From Megascapheus bottae (Eukaryota > Chordata > Mammalia > Rodentia > Geomyidae), in assembly GCA_024803745.1 (NCBI GenBank), contig JANJXV010000162.1, positions 1,630,810 to 1,694,809 of the forward strand: a stretch of DNA of 64,000 nucleotides, in the 5' to 3' direction. A model generated the notes under the pieces. That model saw only the letters and a program-made list of their open reading frames with translations. It did no database searches and was not told the origin of the DNA. Made by a program: the position numbers and the translations under genes. Shown one piece after another: positions 23,576-35,410 of this stretch. The first letter of the stretch is position 1. Every line of letters starts with the position of its first letter.

Positions 23576-24050
23576 AGTAAGCCAGACTCAAAGGAACTTA
23601 GGCTCAATGGTTTCCCTCATTCGTCATAATCAGTAGAAACCTTGGGCTCTACTAGCAGAGATTTGCAATAGAGCAAAATCTTGATACATAAGGACACATA
23701 ATGTAAGCTAATTGAAAGGACCTCCAGGATAGTGAAACAAAAGCCATATAATGAGTGATTGTTGTCCTTAATGTATTATGTTGTCTCTCATCTCCTTTGC
23801 TGTCCCTTGGTTATCTCATATTGGTATAGTATCTCACTTTGTTATCTGATATATTGAACTTATTTGTATTTGGATATTTGAAATTTGATAGGGAAGGGGG
23901 GAAAACCAGGACGGGTGGGGGTGTGAGGGGGGAGGGAAACGGGTACCAATACATGTGAAAGGGTATCAATGTATGTGAATTAATGCACCTTCTATCTGGC
24001 AAATATCATGTAACCCTTTGACTAATTACAATAATAAAATTAAAAAAAGC

Positions 24051-24337
24051 AATATAACGAAAGGTTATTGTCCTTAATATACTATGTTGTCTCTCATCTC
24101 CCTTGCTGTTACTTGGTCATCTCATATTGTTACAGTATCTCACTTTATTATCTGATATATTGAATTTAGTTGTACTTGGTTATTTGAAATTTGATAGGGA
24201 AGGAGGAAAACCAAGACGGGTGGGGGGCGGGGGTTAGGGTAATGGGTACCAAGACATGTGAAAGGGTATCAATGTATGTGAATTAATGCACCTTTTATCT
24301 GGCAAATATCATGTAACCCTTTTACTAATTACAATAA
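24051..24337 (+). mobile_element. Second L1 3' end fused to the tail of the long L1
   Basis: Starts at ATATAACGAAAGGTTATTGT, inside the 3' UTR, immediately after the A-rich terminus of the preceding element, and ends ACAATAAAAAAA. Shared flanks (AAAAATTTCA) at 15311 and 24338 fit a read-through transcript that carried this downstream L1 end. Alternatively it is an independent insertion into the first A tail. Confidence 0.8.
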
Positions 24338-24347
24338 AAAAATTTCA

Positions 24348-24721
24348 AATAAAGCCTCTCAATTTTGATAACTTCCTGTTTATCATATAAGTGAATGACA
24401 GTCTGTACTTTTGAATTACTGATCTGACTCTTTAAAGATGAACTTTAATTTTGGCCAATAATAAGGAGATAATCATCTCAATTCAATTCTCCATTTCCCT
24501 TTAGGGAACTTCTATAGTCTGCTTATCTATCAGTTTCTATTATAAGGTAATAGCTTCTGAGCATCTTGCATCTCTGCCTGCAAATCGAAAGCTTTTCTAC
24601 CAGTGGATTACACACTCAAACTTGGAACAAGCCATTTAAAAGCAAAGCAGTTTCACTGACAGCTGAATATCTGTCTTATCTTCCAGGCCAAATCACTTTT
24701 TGTATGCTTAAAAACTCTTGG
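24348..24721. other. Unique spacer between two L1 elements
   Basis: AT-rich unique sequence, no gene or repeat recognised. It ends where L1 5' UTR sequence begins. Confidence 0.6.
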
Positions 24722-26055
24722 ACTCCCCCTCCCTCAGGCCATTGACAGGAGATTGACAGGTGGGATACCTAAGAGCCAGCACCCCACCAAGGGAGACGGG
24801 GCAGTCCCAACTCCCACCCGCCCAACGGGCTCAACCCCCAGCCCTCTGACTTGAGACTAACAGGTGGGCGTACCCTAAGACTAAGCACCCCACCAGGGGA
24901 GGCGGAGCTGTCCCAGCTCCCACCCGCCAACCAGGCTCCTCTCCCAGGCCACTGGATCTGGAGAGTGGAGGTCGCTGGGACCCTGCCTTACAGCAATGGG
25001 TAGGGTGTGCGGGAAAATAGGAGCCAGCATCTGCCCCCCCTCAATTCTTGAGCAGGGCATCCTCCAGCTGGGAATCCTGAGCAAGACAGCACCGAGGGGA
25101 CCCCCACAGTCAAAGCAGTGGAAACACAGCAGAGATCTGAAGGGCCCACCAGCAGCCAAGCTCCCCTTCTGAGATTAAAAAAGGTGCGGCTCCGCCCTTG
25201 GAGCCCATGTTCTCAGCTGGGCCCCGCCCCTGGGAACAGAGGGGTCTCCTGCTTGTCCTGCTGAGAGCCCCTGGAAAGTCTCAATCCCCAGACCCTTGGC
25301 TTGGGGTCGCCCTTGGAAGCAGCATGGGAAAAAGTCTGCCAACCGCGCTCAGACAGAAGCTCGCAGATCCATCCCATGGTCCACGGTGAGGCCACTGGTT
25401 GGGCTAAGAGCTAGTCGTGCAGCAACACATAAGTTTTACCCTAATACTTTCCAAACTTTGTACTCAAATACGCTACCTACCTACCAACTTAGGTCAGTTA
25501 TCCTTACGCTATACCTTTTCTTATTACTACAATATTCTTACACTCCTACGTTAATCCTCTTGTAACTCCCCTGACCTCTCTCATTCTATCTCTGGACCTC
25601 AGTTCGCCTTACAACCCTTAATACTGCATGGATCTACACTTGATGGCTGTTGAGAACTATTGCATATGTAGGTGTTCAATTATTCTCTAGGTCCAGAGGG
25701 ACTTAAAGACAATAGAGATTGGATTGAGAGATTTATTATTTTGGGTATAAATCACTTATCAGTGGATGTATTAGACAGGTGTGTAACTGCACAAAAAGAA
25801 AGAGTGATAACACCAATCTAACTTGTGGTGTGGGGGGGGAGGGAAATGGGTACCAAGACATGTGAAAGTGTATCAATGTATGTGAATTAATGCACCTTCT
25901 ATCTGACAAATATCATGTAACCCTTTTACTAATTAAAATTAAAAAAAGAAAAAAAAATTTGTGAACATCTAGTGTCTGCCAGCTACAGAGCTCTAGGTCG
26001 GTTATAGCTGAAAAACTATAATCGTGTTTAGTATTAATCTTGCTCCCATTTTCAA
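24722..26055 (+). promoter_or_regulatory. Partial L1 5' UTR
   Basis: GC-rich, similar to 17402-18547, with small indels. The 5' end with the YY1-like motif is absent, so this copy lacks the upstream part of the internal promoter. A 135-bp L1 fragment interrupts it near its 3' end. Confidence 0.75.
25826..25960 (+). mobile_element. Short L1 3' end nested in L1 5' UTR
   Basis: Sequence from GTGTGGGGGGGGAGGGAAAT to the A-rich tail is the last 135 bp of L1. Comparison with 18440-18460 shows the uninterrupted host sequence. The flanks ACTTGTG and ATTTGTG are a likely short, mutated target duplication. Confidence 0.85.
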
Positions 26056-27216
26056 ATGGGCAGAACAAGAAACTCAAGAAAAATGTCAAATCAAGAAACA
26101 ACATCCCCCACCCAAAGTAAACAGAGAATGGAACAGTCACTGGCAAACCTAGAGGAGACTTTTCCAAGTGCTATACAAATGCAATTGAAAAACATCATTA
26201 ATGAAAAATGTGAAAATATAAAGAAAGAGATAAGGGAGGAAGCCATAGCTGAACAAGAGGTGATAAGTGAAAAAGAAGAAGCCATAAAGGAGGCCATAAT
26301 AAAGGTTTTTCAAAGAAAGATGGATGAATTCATAGAATTCACAAATAAAAAGGAGACCGAACTCCAGCAAATGTTCAAAGAAAATAAAGCTACTGAGCTA
26401 ACCACTCAAATGGAAATCAAGGTGCTAAAGAAATCCATACATGATCTAAAAGAAGAGATGCAAGGCATCAAAAGTGAGCAATTAGTAGCAAGGGAGATGA
26501 AAAATAAAGTAGATAGCTTTCATAGCAGGTTAGACAATGCAGAGGAGAGAATTTCCGGGGCTGAAGATAATTTAGTTACTATAGAGAAAGAACAGAAAAT
26601 GAGTCAATCCAAATCTAGGAAAAATGAGAGAGTGCTTCAGGAGGTCCAAGATACAATTAGGAAGCCTAATTTAAGGGTAATTGGTATTGAGGAGGGTCTG
26701 GAGAAAGAGGTCAATGGTATTGGAAATACACTTCTGGGAATCATCTTAGAGAATTTCCCAAATATCCAGAAGGGCAGGCCCATCCAGATACAGGAAGCCT
26801 TTAGAACCCCAAACAGACCTGACCAGAAAAGAACATCCCACTGCCACATCGTAATCTGAACTGGATCAGTAGAAACCAAACAAAGGATCCTGAAGGCAGC
26901 CAGGGAAAAGGGTTCAGTAATGTATAAAGGAAAACCAATCAGAATAACTCCAGATTTCTCAGCAGAGATCATGCAAGCAAGAAGTGACTGGAAGCATATA
27001 TGTCATGCCCTTAAGTCAAATAACTACCAACCGAGAATACTGTACCCAGCTAAGCTCTCATTCATAAATGAGAGAACAATAAAAACATTCCATTCCTGGG
27101 AAAAGCTGCAACAATATGTCGCAACAAAACCAACACTACAGAGAATTCTCAAAGATCTTCTATACATAGAAAACCAAAATAAATGCAATATAGGGAAGGA
27201 AATGGCACCTAAATAG
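26056..27216 (+). pseudogene. L1 ORF1, same in-frame stop as the neighbouring copy
   Basis: MGRTRNSRKMSNQETTSPTQ opens the frame. A coiled coil follows, shorter than at 18548 by several residues, then the RRM region to HCHIVI and TGA at 26857-26859. The frame continues after the stop without shift through KGKPIRITPDFSAEIMQARS to an earlier terminator (APK followed by TAG, 27214-27216). Translated with readthrough it would be about 386 residues. The identical stop position in this copy, the copy at 18548 and the minus-strand copy near 58155 is notable. Confidence 0.92.
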
Positions 27217-27276
27217 CATACCATCTAAGGACCACAAGAACTGTCAAGACACAGGCCAAAATAAAAGCTTTTAAAA

Positions 27277-30200
27277 ATGGCAGGAACTAATAAATATCTC
27301 TCAATCCTAACTCTCAATATCAATGAACTTAACTCTCCAATTAAAAGGCATAGGCTGTCTAGTTGGATCAAAAAGCAGGAGCCATCGTTCTGCTGTCTTC
27401 AAGAGAGGTTGGAATAAACTCTATCAAGCTAACGGCCCCCATAAACAGGCTGGAGTTGCCATCCTCATATCAGATAAAATAGACTTCAAACTAAAATTAG
27501 TAAGAAAACACAAAGAAGGTTACTACATACTACTAAAGGGATCTTTCCTCCAGGAAGACATAACTATCCTAAATATTTACACACCCAATCCCGGAGCTCC
27601 GAACTTCATCAAGCAAACTTTACTTACAGTGAAACCATACATAGATCGAAATAAAGTGATTGTCGGTGACTTTAACACACCACTCCCACCTATAGACAGA
27701 TCAACAAGACAAAAACTCAACAGACAAACCTTAGAATTGAACAACTATATAGACCTGCGATATCTAACAGACATCTGCAGAATATTCCACCCAGCAAGAA
27801 CACAATATACGTTTTTCTCAGCAGCACATGGAACATTTTCCAAAATAAATCACATCTTAGGCCATAAAACAAATCTGGTCAGATTCAGAAACACTGAAAT
27901 TATTCCATGCACACTCTCAGACCACAAAGGTATCAAATTGGAACTGAACACACATCTCCACCAACGAAAACCCTGTAACTCATGGAGACTGAACAGCACA
28001 TTGTTGAGTCACCAATGGGTCATCGAAGAGATCAGAACTGAAATCCAACAGTTTATGAAATTTAAGAGTAAGGAGCACACAAAATACCAACTCCTTTGGA
28101 ACAGAGCAAAGGCAGTCTCAGAGGAAAATTTATAGCGCTGAGTGCCTACAACAAAAAGTTGGAAAAATTGCAAACCAACAAGTTAATGTCTCACCTCAAG
28201 CTCCTGGAAAAAGAGCAAAAAAAACCCTAATCCCAGTAGAAGAAAGCAAATCATTAAAATCAAAGCAGAATTAAATGATTTGGAATCCAAAAAAACTATA
28301 GAAAGAATCAACAAAACAAGGAGTTGGTTCTTTGAAAGAATTAACAAAATTGACAAAACCTTAGCAAGTCTTACCAAAAAAAGAAGAGAGCATATCGAAA
28401 TAAATACAATCGCAGATGAAAATGGTAATATCATGACAGAAATTACCAAGATCCAGAATATCATGAGGGAATACTTCTCAAACCTTTATGCCAACAAATT
28501 TGAGGATCTAGATGAAATGGATGCATTCCTAACTAATATTAACATACCCACACTGAACCAAGAAGAACTAAGCCAACTCAACAGGCCTATTTCAAGCTCT
28601 GAAATAGAAATGGCAATTAGAGAACTTCCACCTAAGAAAAGCCCAGGGCCAGATGGATTCACAGCTGAATTCTCTAAGGTCTACAAAGCAGAGCTCACAC
28701 CAATACTCCTCAAGATCTTCAACAAAATTGAAAATGAAGGTTCTTTACCAAACTCCTTCTATGAAGCCAGTATAACCCTCATCCCTAAACCAGACAGAGA
28801 TTCATCAAAGGAAAAGAACTATAGACCTATTTCTTTGATGAACATCAATGCAAAACTTCTCAACAAAATACTGGCCAACCGGCTACAACAACTCATTAAA
28901 AAAATTATACACTATGATCAAACTGGATTCATCACAGGGAGGCAAAACTAGTTCAACATACACAAATCAATTAATATAATTCAAAACATCAACAGGAGCA
29001 AGGACAAAAATCACATGATTGTCTCAGACGAGGAAAAGGCATTTGACAAGATCCAACACCCCTTTATGTTAAAAGCTCTGGAGAAACTAGGAATCCATGG
29101 AACATTCCTCAATGTAATAAAGGCTGTGTATGAGAAACCCACAGCTAGTATTACACTTAATGGTGAAAAGCTAAAGCCATTCCCTCTAAAATCAGGAATG
29201 AGACAAGGATGCCCACTTTCCCCACTACTCTTTAACATGGTACTAGAATTCCTAGCCAGTGCAATAAGGCAAGAAGCAAGCATAAAGGGGATCCAAGTAG
29301 GGAAAGAGGAAATAAAACTATCCCTCTTTGCAGATGACATGATTCTGTATTTAAAGAATCCTATAGACTCTACTCCCAAGCTCCTTGATCTGATTCAAAA
29401 CTTGGGAAGAGTAGCAGGCTATAAAAATCAACCCTCAGAAATCTAGTACCTTCCTTTACGCCAACTGTGAGAGGAATGAGGCAATAACCAGGAAAGTAAC
29501 TCCTTTCACAATAGCCTCAAAGAAAATAAAGTAGGAATTAGCTTAACTAAGAATGTAAAGGACCTTTTTGATGAAAACTTTAAAACCCTAAAAAAGGAAA
29601 TTAAAGCAGAACTAAGGAAATGGAAAAACCTTCCATGCTCCTGGATTGGAAGAATCAACATTGTGAATATGACAATATTGCCAAGGGCTATCTACAAATT
29701 CAATGCAATACTCATCAATATCCCAATGGCATTCTTTAATGAAATAGAAGAGACAATTCAAAATTTCATATGGAATAATAAAAGACCCCGTATATCAAAA
29801 AAAACTTCTTAGCAGAAAGAACAGCGCTGGAGGAATTTCAGTTCCAACCTTTAGACTCTATTACAGAGCTATAATTCTCAAAACAGCTTGGTACTGGGAC
29901 AAGACCAGGCCTGAAGACCAATGGAATAGAACTGAGGACCCAGATATTAAACCACAGACCTATGGCCACCTAATCTTTGACAAGGGAGCCAAAGAAATAG
30001 AATGGAATAAACACAGCCTCTTCAACAAGTTGTGCTGGCAGAACTGGTTAAGCACCGACAAAAAAACTAAAGTTGGATCCTTCTTTGTCACTTTGCACTA
30101 GAATTAACTCCAAATGGATCAAATACCTGGAGGTAAAATCTGACACACTGAAAACTTTACAGGAAGAATTAGGAGATATACTAGGCCTCCTTGGCAGAGG

Positions 30201-31010
30201 ATGAAACTTTTTAAATAAGGACCAAGAATCACAACAAATCAGAGAAAGGCTGGATAGGTGGGACTGCATTAAACTGCGGAGGTTTTCTATGGCAAAGGAC
30301 ATAGCTAGTAAACTAATCAGGAAGCCTACAGAGGGGGAGAAGTTCTTCACCAACAAAACAACGGACAAAGGCCTCATATCTAAAATATATCAACAACTCA
30401 AAAAATTGAATCACTCCAAAACTAATCTCCAAAGTAACAACCATCCCATTAAAAATGAGCCAAAGTCTTAAAGAGAGTCTTCTCTGAAGAAGAAAAAAAA
30501 ATGGCCTATAGACACATGAAGAAATGCTCAACATCTCTGGTCATAAAAGAAATGCAAATAAAAACAACTCTAAGATTCCACCTCACTCCAGTTAGAATGG
30601 CCAGGTTCAGGAAAACGAATAACAGATGCTGGAGGGGATATGGCCTGGAGGGATCACTACTACACTGTTGGTGAGAGTGGAAACTCATTCACCCACTATG
30701 GAAAGCAGTGTGGCAGTGCCTCAAAAGGCTAAACATAGAACTCCCCTATGACACAGCAATTCCACTACTTAGCATTTACCCAATCATCCAGAAACAAGGG
30801 CATACTAAATCCACGAACACAACAACGTTCATTGCAGCACTATTCACCATAGCAAAGGTATGGAACCAACCTAGATGTCCCTCAGTTGATGAGTGGATCA
30901 ACAAGTTGTGGTATTTGTACACAATGGAATTCTATGCTGCTGTCAGAAAGAATGACATCGTGCCATTTGTTAGGAAATGGAAAGACTTAGAAAAAATCTT
31001 ATTAAGTGAA
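27277..31010 (+). pseudogene. L1 ORF2, heavily degraded
   Basis: The start is ATGGCAGGAACTAATAAATA at 27277. About 42 bp are missing after CTTCAAGAGA (27405), removing the catalytic-Glu block (QETH) and flanking residues of the endonuclease. GDFNTPLPP and SDHKGI remain. The RT region is open at 28280-28951 and 29015-29446, interrupted by TAG at 28948-28950 where the sibling copy has TGG. Unlike the other two long copies, this one keeps the in-frame active-site stretch [13 protein letters not shown] near 29320. The C-terminal part (30289-31070) has further indels. Confidence 0.9.
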
Positions 31011-31785
31011 GTAAGCCAGACTCAAAGGATCTTAGGCTCAATGGTTTCCCTCATTAGTCATAATCACTAGAAACCTTGGGCTCTACTAGCAGGGATCTGC
31101 AATAGAGCAAAATCCTGATACATAAGGCCATATAGTATGAAGCTAATTGAAAGGACCTCCAGGATATTGAAACAAAAGCCATATAATGAACGATTGTTGT
31201 CCTTAATGTACTATGTTGTCTCTCATCTCCTTTGCTGTCCCTTGGTCATCTCATATTGTTATAGTATCTCAGTTTGTTATCTGATATATTGAATTTATTT
31301 GTATTTGGATATTTGAAATTTGATAGGGAAGGGGGGAAAACCAAGACGTGTGGGGGGACGGGGCGTAGGGTAATGGGTACCAATACATGTGAAAGTGTTA
31401 TCAATGTGTGTGAATTAATTCACCTTCTATCTGGCAAATATCATGTAACCCTTTTACTAATTACAATAAAAAATTTAAAAAAATCTCTTTGACTGACAAG
31501 CCTATAAAAATAAAATCTCCATATAGTACTGCATCCGTGATTCTCCAAGCCCAAAAGGCTTAAGTGCCAGCCACGTCTAAGATGGTTATTTCAGCCACTT
31601 CAGATTTATTCTTCTCCTAGATTTATCTTAACATATGCTCTTTAAATTCATAGCACTTCATCAATTAGTTGTGTACTGCTTATACTTAGTAAGTAGAGAC
31701 AGATCAAAGAAAATGTAACAAAACATAAAGGAAAAAGATATAGGTTTACTGTATAAAACTGTGAAATTCTATCTGAAAAATAAAG

Positions 31786-31850
31786 CAAAAGACCTAGAGG
31801 TGTAGCTCAAGTTCTACAGTGCCTCTCTACCAAGTTAAAGAGTAATCTAA
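31786..31850 (+). repeat. ID/tRNA-like SINE fragment, diverged
   Basis: AGGTGTAGCTCAAGTTCTAC followed by CTCTCTACCAAG resembles the right arm of the composite SINE (GTGGCTCAAGTGGTAGAG). Short and old. Confidence 0.4.
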
Positions 31851-32403
31851 ACCATAAAAGGCAGAATACCAGAACTCTCTCAGCTGCCCCATTCCTAAGG
31901 ATGGCTTAGTCCCTCTGAAACTGCTCTCATTTCATCCATCCTATTGAGAGCTGTGTCCTAGACCCGTATACTATGCAGTCAGCAGAAGGGAAGCAGGTAG
32001 AGCTCTGCCAAAACCTTTGCGAGCAAAGACCCCTTTTGGCTGTGAAAGACACATCAGCACTGCATGTTGCCACAAGGACTACAAATAATGGTTTATTTAT
32101 TACAGTGACTAGAACTTCTGGCATGCACATTTGTGAAACTTTTGATAAATGCCAATCTTCATAAACATAAAATACATCCATATTTATTTTTGAAGAAAAA
32201 CAAAATCCTTAACCTGGCACCAAGGCTATCTGTCATCTAAATTTAACCAGGTCTATCTTTCTGCTTCTGTTAACTTGGTGATTTATAAATTTTCTGACTT
32301 TATTCTTTCCCACCTCATCTCCTTCTCAGAATCCTAAATAATCACCTCATCCTTTACCTGTTCCAACCTTCAGATCATGACATCCAAACCATCGATATCA
32401 TAT

Positions 32404-32421
32404 CACACACACACACACACT
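32404..32421. repeat. (CA)n microsatellite
   Basis: Nine or so CA units. Confidence 0.85.
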
Positions 32422-32544
32422 CTATGTTGTATTGTCCTGTATGAAATAAAACCTTTCCCCTGTTCAATACTGACCCACTGATGACATGGGATAATAAAAG
32501 TCTTTCAGGGATTCCTCCTGATTATAGCTCCAGTATCATTAAAA

Positions 32545-32745
32545 AAAATTGTGTCAGTACCAGAGCTTACAGTCAAGGCATTATACACTAGTACATTATC
32601 ACTTGAGCCACACTTCCAGTTCTGCCTTTATTTTGCTAATTAACTGGAGATAAGAGGATTATTCTGCTCCGACTCACTTTGCCCCTTGATACTCAAATCT
32701 CAGCTTCCTGAGTAGGTAGGGTTTATAGGTGTTACCCAAATGCAT
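32545..32745 (-). repeat. Composite SINE, antisense
   Basis: The plus strand shows ATTATCACTTGAGCCACACT, then TTAACTGGAGATAAGAGGAT, then ATCTCAGCTTCCTGAGTAGG. These are the reverse complements of the right arm, the TCTCCAATTAA linker and the left-arm CTACTCAGGAGGCTGAGAT block. Confidence 0.75.
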
Positions 32746-33082
32746 TCCAGCTTCATTTTAAACAGAATGCTTTTCTCTAAAACTCTTGCAGCCTCTTAAA
32801 TATCCATATTTCAATGTGCTACCTCTGTTTACAAGGATTTGTCGAATGCTGACATCTCTGGTTCAAATTGCCATCTTTATAGAACTAACTCATTTCATTA
32901 TTTGTACGTCAATTATTTTATCCCATCATCTGTAAAAAGCTCTTTGTAAATAAGATCTTAATAAAATCTTATAGTAAGATATTAGTAAAGTAGTAACAGA
33001 GTATATGATTGCTATGTGTCGGATTACACTCTGGATTATAAATGATGTGTATGATTGATATGTATTAGTTTACATGCTGGAT

Positions 33083-34230
33083 TTTATTTTTTTTAACATT
33101 TCTTTTTTTATTGTAATTAGTAAAAGGGTTACATGATATTTGCCAGATAGAAGGTGCATTAATTCACATACATTGATACCCTTTCACATGTCTTGGTACC
33201 CATGTCCCTCCCCCCCACACCCCCCACCGTCTTGGTTTTCCCCCCTTTCCTATCAAATTTCAAATATCCAAATACAAATAAATTCAATATATCAGATAAC
33301 AAAGTGAGATACTATAACAATATGAGATAACCAAGGGACAGCAAAGGAGATGAGAGACAACATAATACATTAAGGACAACAATCATTTATTATATGGCTT
33401 TTGTTTCAATATCCTGGAGGTCCTTTCAAATAGCTTCACATTATATGGCCTTATGTATCAAGATTTTGCTCTATTGCAGATCTCTGCTAGTAGAGCCCAA
33501 GGTTTCTACTGATTATGACGAATGAGGGAGACCATTGAGCCTAAGTTCCCTTGAGTCTGGCTTACTTCACTTAATATGATTTTTTTCTAAGTCTTTCCAT
33601 TTCCTAACAAATGGGGCGATGTCATTCTTTCTGACAGCAGCATAGAATTCCATTGTGTACAAATACCACAACTTGTTGATCCACTCATCAACTGAGGGAC
33701 ATCTAGGTTGGTTCCATATCTTTGCTATGGTGAATAGTGCTGCAATGAACATTGTTGTGCTAGTGGATTTAGTATGTCCTTGTTTCTGGATGGTTGGGTA
33801 AATGCCAAGTAGTGTAATTGCTGGGTCATAGGGGAGTTCTATGTTTAGCCTTTTGAGGCACTGCCACACTGCTTTCCATAGTGGTTGAATGAGTTTGCAC
33901 TCCCACCAAGAGTGTAGTAGTGATCCCTCCTGGCCACATCCCCTCCAGCATCTCTTATTAGTCGTTTTCCTGATCCTGGCCATTCTAACTGGAGTGAGGT
34001 GGAATCTTAGAGTTGTTTTGATTTGCATTTCTTTATGACCAGAGATGTCGAGCATTTCTTCATGTGTCTATAGGCCATTTTTTTTCTTCTTCAGAGAAGA
34101 CTCTATTTATGTCTTTGGCCCATTTTTAATGGGATGGTTGTTACTTTGGAGGTTAGTTTTGGAGTGATTCAATTTTTTGAGTTGTTGATATATTTTAGAT
34201 ATGAGGCCTTTGTCCGTTGTTTGGTTGGTT
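33083..34230 (-). mobile_element. L1 3' part, minus orientation
   Basis: The poly-T/ATTGTAATTAGTAAAAGG terminus lies at the left (33083-33125). The 3' UTR and ORF2 C-terminus follow on the minus strand up to the abrupt junction near 34230. The minus-strand frame 33567-34055 encodes the Cys-rich ORF2 end ([20 protein letters not shown], then YPTIQKQGHTKSTSTT). It is 5'-truncated and faces another L1 5' to 5'. Confidence 0.93.
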
Positions 34231-34935
34231 GGCATTTACCCATTCATCCAGAAACAAGGGCATACTAAATCCACTAGCACAACAACGTTCATTGCAGCAC
34301 TATTCACTATAGCAAAGATACGGAACCAACCTGGATGTCCCTCAGTTGATGAGTGGATCAACAAGTTGTGGTATTTGTACACAATGGAATTCTATGCTGC
34401 TGTCAGAAAGAATGACATCGCCCCATTTGTTAGGAAATGGAAAGACTTAGAAAAAATCATATTAAGTGAAATAAGCCAGCCTCAAGGGAACTTAGGCTCA
34501 ATGGTTTCCCTCATTCGTCATAATCAGTAGAAACCTTGGGCTCTACTAGCAGAGATCTGCAATAGAGCAAAATCTTGATACATAAGGCCATATAATGTGA
34601 AGCTAATTGAAAGGACCTCCAGGATATTGAAACAAAAGCCATATAATGAATGATTGTTGTCCTTAATGTACTATGTTGTCTCTCATCTCCTTTGCAGTCC
34701 CTTGGTTATCTCTTATTGTTATAGTATCTCACTTTGTGATCTGATATATTGAATTTATTTGTATTTGGATATTTGAAATTTGATAGGGAAGGGGGGAAAA
34801 CCAAGATGGGTGAGGGGTGTGTGGGGGAGGGAAATGGGTACCAAGATATGTGAAAGGGTATCAATGTATGTGAATTAATGCACCTTCTATCTGGCAAATA
34901 TCATGTAACCCTTTTACTAATTACAATAAAAAAAT
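34231..34935 (+). mobile_element. L1 3' part, plus orientation, abutting an inverted L1
   Basis: Begins inside the ORF2 C-terminus (GCATTTACCCATTCATCCAG; protein YPFIQKQGHTKSTSTTTFIA) directly at the junction with the minus-strand copy and runs to ACAATAAAAAAATGAAAG. Together with 33083-33800 it forms an inverted repeat with arms of about 700 bp. Confidence 0.93.
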
Positions 34936-34977
34936 GAAAGAAAAAAAATAATGATATGTAAAAAAAATGAGTCTCTT

Positions 34978-35074
34978 CATGTGAAAGGGTATCAATGTGT
35001 GGGAATTAATGCACCATTTATCTGGCAAATATCATTTAACCCTTCTATTAATTACAATAAAAATATATTTAAAT
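34978..35074 (+). mobile_element. 97-bp L1 3' end with perfect 13-bp target duplication
   Basis: CATGTGAAAGGGTATCAATG through ACAATAAAAATATATTTA, flanked exactly by AAATGAGTCTCTT at 34965-34977 and 35075-35087. The GCACCATTTATCTGG and CTTCTATTAATT variants match the older subfamily seen at 38000 and 44300 rather than the long copies. Confidence 0.93.
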
Positions 35075-35114
35075 AAATGAGTCTCTTGATTTTTGTCTTC
35101 TGGGACTGGCTCCA

Positions 35115-35180
35115 AACTTTGACTCTGCGTGTAGTCTCCTGAGTAGCTCAAATTGCAGACACAAGTCACTTGTCCCATGT
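35115..35180 (-). repeat. SINE left-arm fragment, antisense
   Basis: GTCTCCTGAGTAGCTCAAAT and AGACACAAGTCACTTG are the reverse complement of the CTACTCAGGAG left-arm block. Diverged and truncated. Confidence 0.45.
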
Positions 35181-35328
35181 TTTACTTGTTGTTTTATTCT
35201 TTATGGTCGGTAATGGAGCATTACACAGAAGCTACTCAAGAATTTCTTGTTAAGTGAATACATGTTTTATAATTCAGAAGGTCAAGACGACAAGACTGGA
35301 TAAAGTATGCACCAAAAATCTTTAAGGC

Positions 35329-35395
35329 TGTGCTTGCCTAGCATGCACAAAGACCCGGGTTCGATTCCTCGGTACCCCAAGCCCAGGGCTGGCAA
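35329..35395 (+). repeat. ID-type (tRNA-derived) SINE with 15-bp target duplication
   Basis: GTGCTTGCCTAGCATGCACA then GGGTTCGATTCCTCGGTACC, which holds a consensus Pol III B box (GGTTCGATTCC). Flanked exactly by AAAAATCTTTAAGGC at 35314-35328 and 35396-35410. The perfect duplication and near-consensus body suggest a recent insertion. Confidence 0.93.
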
Positions 35396-35410
35396 AAAAA
35401 TCTTTAAGGC

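Larger units (their letters stand above)
15321..24337 (+). mobile_element. Near-complete L1 with both termini, interrupted
   Basis: Starts GAGAGGAAGATGGCGCCGAG. It runs through a CpG-rich 5' UTR, ORF1 (18548-19743), ORF2 (19793-23575), the 3' UTR and an A-rich terminus at about 24050. A second L1 3' end (24051-24337) follows immediately. The sequence AAAAATTTCA occurs just before the 5' end (15311-15320) and after the outer tail (24338-24347), which suggests one insertion event carrying both 3' ends. Without the nested 1.4-kb L1 at 15450 the element is about 7.6 kb. It is inactive: a stop in ORF1, and frameshifts plus a stop in ORF2. Confidence 0.88.
24722..31480 (+). mobile_element. L1, truncated within its 5' UTR
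   Basis: Begins at CTCCCCCTCCCTCAGGCCAT, matching position about 17402 of the previous copy, and runs to ACAATAAAAAATTTAAAA at about 31480. It therefore retains about 1.3 kb of 5' UTR, ORF1, ORF2 and the 3' UTR. It is more degraded than the copy at 15321, with many indels in ORF2, and has a small L1 3' end inserted in its 5' UTR (25826). A convincing target-site duplication was not found. Confidence 0.9.
31490..33080. other. Mostly unique intergenic DNA
   Basis: No coding exon recognised. It contains an ID-like fragment, a short CA repeat and an antisense SINE, listed separately. The overlapping frames at 31927-32181 on both strands look fortuitous. Confidence 0.5.
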
